A stretch of DNA of 64,000 nucleotides from Clostridia bacterium. GTDB taxonomy: Bacteria > Bacillota > Clostridia > Oscillospirales > CAG-272. Location of the stretch: positions 1 through 64,000 of the forward strand of contig JAFTSU010000014.1 of assembly GCA_017467105.1 (NCBI GenBank). The letters are read 5' to 3'. Of this stretch, positions 59,542-64,000 are shown one piece after another; position 1 is the first letter of the stretch, and each line of letters begins with the position of its first letter. The position numbers and the translations under genes were made by a program. Under the pieces are notes generated by a model. That model did not search any database and was not told where the DNA came from. It saw only the letters and a list, made by a program, of their open reading frames with translations.

Positions 59542-60282
59542 ATGTCAGCAATTCAAAACTACTATAATCGCATTGATGAAATAATGAAAGAAGTTTTTTC
59601 CGAAGAAGCCGACAATATGGAAAAGGCGGCAGAGATAATTGCGCAAGCGAATGAGGACGGCAGATCCGTTTTCGGCTTCGGATGCAATCACGCAGGCCTT
59701 ATAACCCTCGAGCTGTTTTATCGAACGGGCGGTATGGTGACTATAAACCCCATCAGAGCGCCGGGTATGATGCTTGAGCTCTCTCCTCCCACTATGACCA
59801 GCGAGATGGAGCGTATGGCAGGCTATGGCAGAATTATTTTAAATAATGAGCCTTGCCGTGAGGGCGACGTTCTGATTATTCACTCCGTTTCGGGACGTAA
59901 CGCTGTTACAATAGATATGGCTGAGTGCGCCAGAGAAAAGGGAATGACCGTTATCGTGCTTACAAATATGAACACAGCCACGTCCGTTACCTCGCGTCAT
60001 CCGTCGGGAAAGATGCTTCACGATTTTGCGTCTGTTCTTATCGACAATCACGGTGACAGAGGCGACGCCACAATAGAGCTTCCGGGCTTTGAGCAGAAGC
60101 TTGCATCATCCTCCACCGTTGTCGGCGCCGCTATTCTGAACGCTGTTACGGCTCGCGCCTCAGAGATACTCTACGCAAAGGGCATAAAGCCTCCCGTGTT
60201 TATGAGCGGTAACATCGACGGAGGAGATGCGTACAACAAGGCGGTAATCGCCGAGCACAAGGACAATATTTTCTATATGTAA
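59542..60282 (+). CDS. SIS-domain protein (UPF0309-like), 246 aa
   Basis: A sugar-phosphate-binding SIS fold protein of the SIS_2/UPF0309 type. The phosphosugar-binding elements are FGFGCNHAGLITLELFYRTGG (near 39-59) and VLIIHSVSGRNAVTIDMA. Likely roles are isomerase or etherase acting on an amino-sugar phosphate in the cytoplasm. No regulatory HTH domain is attached. It is 44 nt after the kinase and 28 nt before a second, related SIS gene. Confidence 0.85.
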   Translation: MSAIQNYYNRIDEIMKEVFSEEADNMEKAAEIIAQANEDGRSVFGFGCNHAGLITLELFYRTGGMVTINPIRAPGMMLELSPPTMTSEMERMAGYGRIILNNEPCREGDVLIIHSVSGRNAVTIDMAECAREKGMTVIVLTNMNTATSVTSRHPSGKMLHDFASVLIDNHGDRGDATIELPGFEQKLASSSTVVGAAILNAVTARASEILYAKGIKPPVFMSGNIDGGDAYNKAVIAEHKDNIFYM

Positions 60283-60310
60283 AAAATCAATAATTAAAAA
60301 GGAAATAAAA

Positions 60311-60958
60311 ATGTTGATTGATAGATATCAGGCGGCGATAGATGAGCTGCTTTTAAAGGTCAGGGATAGCCAGAGAGAAAACATAATCAAGGCAGGCGAA
60401 ATAGTTGCCGAGGCTGTTGAGAGTGGACATAAGGTTTACCTTGGACGTATTGTGCATTACATAGAGATGGATCTGATCTACCGTGGAGGCGGCCCAATAT
60501 TCTACAAGGAATATAAGCCGGATGAAACAGAGCTGAAGGAGGGCGACGTTTTGTTTGTTTCCTCCGTTTCCGGCAGATCGAAGGGTACTGTCGATCTTGC
60601 TTGGGATGCTATGCAGAAGGGAGTCAAGGTTATCGCGTTTACCTCGATGAGCTATGCCACACAGGTGGATCCCGTACACGAATCGGGCAAAAAGCTATAC
60701 GAGTTTGTAACTCTTACGCTTGATAATTGCGCTCCCGCGGCTGAGGCAATGCTCGAGGTTGAGGGAATAGAGGCGCGATTTGCTGCCGCGTCCGGAATTG
60801 CGTCCGATTATATTATGTGGAGTCTTACCTCAGCGTGTGTGGATAAGATGCTGAAGGACGGCTATACTCCCGGAATACTCAAAAGCGCAAACTACCCCGG
60901 TGGAAACGACTATAACAAGACTGTTATTGAACCCCACTATGATGAATTCGGCTGGTAA
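60311..60958 (+). CDS. Second SIS-domain protein, 215 aa
   Basis: A paralogue of the preceding protein, aligned along the whole length and ending in the same NxGGxxYNKxVIExH pattern. It keeps LFVSSVSGRSKGTVDLAWDA but the first loop reads VYLGRIVHYIEMDLIYRGGG, so the GCNHAGL substrate loop of its neighbour is missing, and it is about 30 residues shorter. This looks like a divergent subunit, perhaps forming a heteromer with the 59542 protein. Strong terminator 30 nt after the stop. Confidence 0.8.
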   Translation: MLIDRYQAAIDELLLKVRDSQRENIIKAGEIVAEAVESGHKVYLGRIVHYIEMDLIYRGGGPIFYKEYKPDETELKEGDVLFVSSVSGRSKGTVDLAWDAMQKGVKVIAFTSMSYATQVDPVHESGKKLYEFVTLTLDNCAPAAEAMLEVEGIEARFAAASGIASDYIMWSLTSACVDKMLKDGYTPGILKSANYPGGNDYNKTVIEPHYDEFGW

Positions 60959-60988
60959 TAGCGAGAAATAATCAAATATAATTAACTT

Positions 60989-61053
60989 CCGACCGCAGTT
61001 GGAGTGATGTCCTTAACGGACAAATCACGCTAACTGCGGTCGGGTGCTTTTTT
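60989..61053 (+). terminator. Terminator of the kinase/SIS operon
   Basis: CCGACCGCAGTT (60989-61000) pairs with AACTGCGGTCGG (61032-61043), with an inner GTGAT/ATCAC stem, followed by TTTTTT. The stretch from 61054 to 61224 holds no recognised feature. Confidence 0.9.
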
Positions 61054-61224
61054 AAAAATGCATTTTGCTCGGTTTTATAGATTCTGATCTGTAAAAAGCA
61101 GGGATTTTTCTTGCGTTCGGATGGAAGCCATATCGGATTTTTATACTGCAAATTACCTGAAATGGCGCGGGTTTTCATCATTATTCTTTGATTTTTTACA
61201 TATTTAATTATTTTTAAGGTGTTA

Positions 61225-61253
61225 TTGACATTTTTAAAATAAAGTGATAAAAT
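61225..61253 (+). promoter_or_regulatory. Promoter of the MATE transporter
   Basis: TTGACA, 17 nt, TAAAAT, 22 nt before the ATG. Confidence 0.85.
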
Positions 61254-61275
61254 ATACGGTATGTGAGGTGGAAAA

Positions 61276-62667
61276 ATGCAAATAAACAGAGAATTATTTG
61301 AGAAAACTCCGGTACCGAGGGCGCTGGCGGCTCTGGCTGTACCGAGTATTATAAGTCAGCTGATCACTATGGTGTATAATATAGCCGATACGATCTTCAT
61401 AGGTATGGCAAACGATCCGTCGAAGACGGCGGCTGCGTCACTGTCCTTTGTGCTTGTATTTGCTATGAACTGCTTTGGTAATCTTTTCGGCGTTGGAGGC
61501 GGAAGCCTTATTTCGAGGCTTCTTGGAGAAAAGAAGGATTCGGACGCGGCGCAGGTGGCTTCCTTCTCCTTTTGGGGCTCTATTCTTCTCTCAGCGATAT
61601 ATTCCTTGCTCGTTTTCGCATTTATTGAGCCGCTTATGAGGCTGCTAGGTGCTACGGACAGCTCTGTTGGATACGCAATTGATTACGCGTTCTACGTTAT
61701 TGTCTTAGGAGCGGTTCCGGCAACCGCATCGCTGACTCTGGCAAATCTCCTTCGCAGTGAGGGAAGGGCAAGCTACGCCAGCTTCGGTCTCGGTATGGGA
61801 GGAATACTGAATATCATACTCGATCCGCTGTTTATGTTCGTTATTCTCGAACCCGGTAACGAGGTTAAGGGAGCGGCTATCGCCACGATGCTGTCGAACG
61901 TCGTCGTGCTTATCTACTTTCTCTGCGTATTTTTATATCTCACGAACAAGACGGTTCTCTCTATTTCTCCGAAGATCTGCATACCGGAGAAGAAATACGT
62001 TTACTCCGTTTTTGCCGTAGGCTTCCCATCCGCTCTTTCTTCTCTTTTTGCTTGTATATCAAATCTTATAATCAACAACCTTGCATCCTCGTACAGCATC
62101 CTTTACGGTGATGTGCCCGTTGCGGCTATCGGAATAGCCAAGAAGATTGATATGCTTCCAATGAACGTCAGCATGGGTCTCTGTCAGGGAATGATGCCCC
62201 TTGTTGCCTATAATTATTCTGCTGGTAATTATAAGAGAATGAACGGCTTTACTAAGGCTGCGCGTAACACGGGTATAGCTTTTGCCGCTATATGCATTAT
62301 AGTATTCCAGCTTTTCGGTAATACGATCGTAAGACTGTTTATCGGTGACGAAGCAACGGTCTCTATGGGAACGGATTTTCTCCGCATTCTTTGCCTCACC
62401 GTTCCTCTTCTCATTATAAATGTGCAGACCTGCTATACGTTTCAGGCGATGGGAATGGGCAAGCAGTCACTGCTGCTCTCTTCTATGAGACAAGGTCTTG
62501 TGCATATTCCTTTACTGTTTATTATGAACTATGCCTTAGGACTTTACGGAATAATATGGGCACAGCTTATTTCGGATTCTCTGACCTGCGTTATCTCTCT
62601 TTGGTTCTACGTCAGCTCATACAGAAAACTCTTTAAAGGCGATGATAAGGATATTGTCGCACCATAA
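61276..62667 (+). CDS. MATE family efflux transporter, 463 aa
   Basis: A twelve-helix multidrug and toxic compound extrusion transporter, exchanging Na+ or H+ for drugs or metabolites. The N-terminal PRALAALAVPSIISQLITMVYNIADTIFIG pattern, split here as PSIISQLITMVYNIADTIFIG around residues 22-42, and the central RSEGRASYA and second-half GMMPLVAYNYSAGNYKRM motifs are typical. Length is normal. It is a single-gene transcript with its own promoter and a terminator shared with the converging enolase. Confidence 0.92.
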   Translation: MQINRELFEKTPVPRALAALAVPSIISQLITMVYNIADTIFIGMANDPSKTAAASLSFVLVFAMNCFGNLFGVGGGSLISRLLGEKKDSDAAQVASFSFWGSILLSAIYSLLVFAFIEPLMRLLGATDSSVGYAIDYAFYVIVLGAVPATASLTLANLLRSEGRASYASFGLGMGGILNIILDPLFMFVILEPGNEVKGAAIATMLSNVVVLIYFLCVFLYLTNKTVLSISPKICIPEKKYVYSVFAVGFPSALSSLFACISNLIINNLASSYSILYGDVPVAAIGIAKKIDMLPMNVSMGLCQGMMPLVAYNYSAGNYKRMNGFTKAARNTGIAFAAICIIVFQLFGNTIVRLFIGDEATVSMGTDFLRILCLTVPLLIINVQTCYTFQAMGMGKQSLLLSSMRQGLVHIPLLFIMNYALGLYGIIWAQLISDSLTCVISLWFYVSSYRKLFKGDDKDIVAP

Positions 62668-62696
62668 AAGCAAAAAACGATATAATAAACGCAAAT

Positions 62697-62745
62697 AAGG
62701 CGACCCGTGTAGAGAATTTTTCACGGACCGCCTTGTTATTTTGTA
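62697..62745. terminator. Bidirectional terminator between MATE and enolase
   Basis: AAGGCG pairs with CGCCTT and CCGTG with CACGG, separated by a small AC/AC internal loop (62697-62709 with 62722-62734), followed by GTTATTTT. The loop contains the motif CGTGTAGAGAATTTTT related to those near 40440 and 7890. Confidence 0.75.
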
Positions 62746-62867
62746 AAGAACTGTTTACGATCATCAATTGTCTGAAAATATCCGGAAATTCAAGACGTGA
62801 AGCTTTTCACTAGAAGAAACAAGCAATTATCTGCGCTCAAAAATCGATTATTGTCGATAAAACAGCT

Positions 62868-64000
62868 TTACGTGTTATGAATTTGTGCGAGTCTGTTGTA
62901 TTTTGCCACTCTTTCGCTTCTGGTGGGGGCACCTGCTTTTATATACGGCGTACCGAGACCAACCGCCAGATCGGATATAAAGGCGTCCTCCGTCTCTCCG
63001 GATCTGTGGGACATAACCGTAGTATAACCGTTTTTCTTGGCGAGCCTGATCAGCTCTACCGTCTCTGTAAGCGTTCCTATTTGATTTGGCTTGACCAGCA
63101 CACCGTTTCCAAGACCTTTCCTTATTCCGACTTGTAAACGCTTAGTGTTTGTCACAAACAGATCGTCACCTATAAGCATAACGCTTTTTCCAAGCATTCG
63201 TGTCATCATCTCCCACCCTTCAGGATCGTCTTCACCCATTCCGTCCTCAATTGAGGCAATTGGGTATTTATCCGCAAGCTCCAGGTAATATTCGCACATA
63301 CGCTCCTTGCTGATGCGCCTTTTTGATTTAGTCATTCTGTACTCCCCGTTGGTCCACCATTCGCTTGCTGCAACGTCAAGCCCCAGCTTGAATTCATCGC
63401 CGTATCCGGCCTCATTGATCGCTCTCGTTATAAGCCGCAGAGCATCCTCGTCGCTATCGAGATACGGAGCATACCCACCCTCGTCACCGAGAGCGATAGA
63501 AAACCCATCCCCCTCCAATATTTTGCCCAGCGTTTTATATATTTCCACGGATTTCCTGAGCTTCTCCGAAAAAGGAATATCCTTTGTCGGTATTATCATA
63601 AACTCCTGAATCTCCAGATTGTTTGATGCGTGCGCTCCTCCGTTTATAATATTAAGCATAGGGGAGGGAATATCGCCCGTAAAGCATCCGCCAACGTAGC
63701 TGTAAAGCGGAATACCGAGGTGAGAGGCGCTCGCTCTCGCTATAGCGATAGAAACGGCAAGTATTGCGTTCGCTCCCAGCCGTTCCTTGCTTTCCGTACC
63801 GTCAAGCTCTATAAGCTTTTTATCTATCAGCTGCTGATCAGCAGTCATACCCACGATAGACTCGCGTATATTTCCGTTTACTGCCCCTACGGCTCCAAGC
63901 ACCCCTTTTCCAAGGTATCTGCTTTTATCTCCGTCTCTTTTTTCGTGCGCCTCATACTTTCCAACGGAAGCACCCGATGGCACCTTGGAGACCCCTTTAG
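62868..64000 (-). CDS. eno: Enolase, 5' end outside the window
   Basis: The glycolytic 2-phosphoglycerate dehydratase. The frame stays open to the window edge, where KGVSKVPSGASVGKYEAHEKRDGD corresponds to the conserved VPSGAS segment near residue 40 of complete enolases; about 40 N-terminal residues are therefore missing. Metal and catalytic motifs are present: NIINGGAHASNN, LGDEGGYAP, SIEDGM, GDDLFVTNT, LVKPNQIGT and SHRSGETED. The C-terminus is slightly short but ends in the usual KYNRLAQIH-type sequence. Divergence in places (for example a Ser/Lys-rich insert near the middle) is modest. Confidence 0.93.
   Translation of the reverse strand, partial: KGVSKVPSGASVGKYEAHEKRDGDKSRYLGKGVLGAVGAVNGNIRESIVGMTADQQLIDKKLIELDGTESKERLGANAILAVSIAIARASASHLGIPLYSYVGGCFTGDIPSPMLNIINGGAHASNNLEIQEFMIIPTKDIPFSEKLRKSVEIYKTLGKILEGDGFSIALGDEGGYAPYLDSDEDALRLITRAINEAGYGDEFKLGLDVAASEWWTNGEYRMTKSKRRISKERMCEYYLELADKYPIASIEDGMGEDDPEGWEMMTRMLGKSVMLIGDDLFVTNTKRLQVGIRKGLGNGVLVKPNQIGTLTETVELIRLAKKNGYTTVMSHRSGETEDAFISDLAVGLGTPYIKAGAPTRSERVAKYNRLAQIHNT

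Noticed and set aside
61054-61224. Riboswitch before the MATE transporter
   Set aside because: Some MATE genes have guanidine or other riboswitches, but the leader here is only about 15-20 nt after the promoter and the upstream region shows no matching motif.

Overview
The window looks like a chromosomal segment of an uncultivated, probably gut-dwelling member of the Clostridia (Bacillota). This is inferred from sigma-A type promoters (TTGACA-17-TATAAT), strong AGGAGG-type ribosome binding sites, the rimP-nusA-ylxR-ylxQ-infB operon, RNase M5, intrinsic terminators with long U-tracts, a ZTP riboswitch and a clustered purine operon. No rRNA, CRISPR array, transposase, integrase or phage structural gene was seen.

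Layout. 1-2.1 kb is an AT-richer accessory patch: two unknown minus-strand genes, each followed by the same ~75-nt 3' segment, an intrinsic terminator and a large palindromic array of mini-hairpins; then a 40-codon gene remnant and a tRNA-Gln with a repeat element beyond its terminator. 2.4-9.5 kb holds an AsnC/Lrp regulator with an aminotransferase, a PHP phosphoesterase, a GH79-like glycosidase, a metallo-beta-lactamase-fold hydrolase and a GH28-like protein. 9.8-20 kb holds a solute-binding lipoprotein, maf-nth-rnmV, an iron alcohol dehydrogenase, an unusual RNase III, an O-antigen-ligase-like membrane protein and a GH39-like protein. 20.3-20.7 kb carries tRNA-Met and tRNA-Glu with a second copy of the tRNA-downstream element.

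21-29.6 kb has a flavoprotein gene between short direct repeats, then a compact operon: MutS-family ATPase, type II pantothenate kinase, CBS-pair protein, a 1,494-residue coiled-coil protein with four internal repeats and a C-terminal membrane anchor, and a 69-residue partner. 29.8-35.1 kb is the rimP-nusA-rnpM-ylxQ-infB translation/transcription operon. 35.3-43.9 kb has a 1,275-residue lipoprotein built of about eleven Ig-like repeats, an amidohydrolase, a Cys-rich membrane protein, a FAD dehydrogenase and a Gfo/Idh/MocA oxidoreductase.

44-57.3 kb encodes most of de novo purine synthesis: purC alone on the minus strand, then a ZTP-riboswitch-controlled purE-purF-purM-purN-purO-AICAR transformylase-purD-purL operon. 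Bifunctional PurH is replaced by a PurO-type IMP cyclohydrolase plus a standalone AICAR transformylase. PurF lacks the N-terminal catalytic Cys and other glutaminase residues. 57.5-61 kb is a transporter, a BadF-type sugar kinase and two paralogous SIS proteins. The window ends with a MATE transporter and a 5'-truncated enolase.

The glycosidases have no visible signal peptides and so probably act in the cytoplasm on imported saccharides. The strongest candidates for undescribed biology are the MutS/PanK/CBS/giant-repeat-protein operon, the mini-hairpin arrays with their shared gene-3' module, the tRNA-downstream elements, and the glutaminase-dead PurF.
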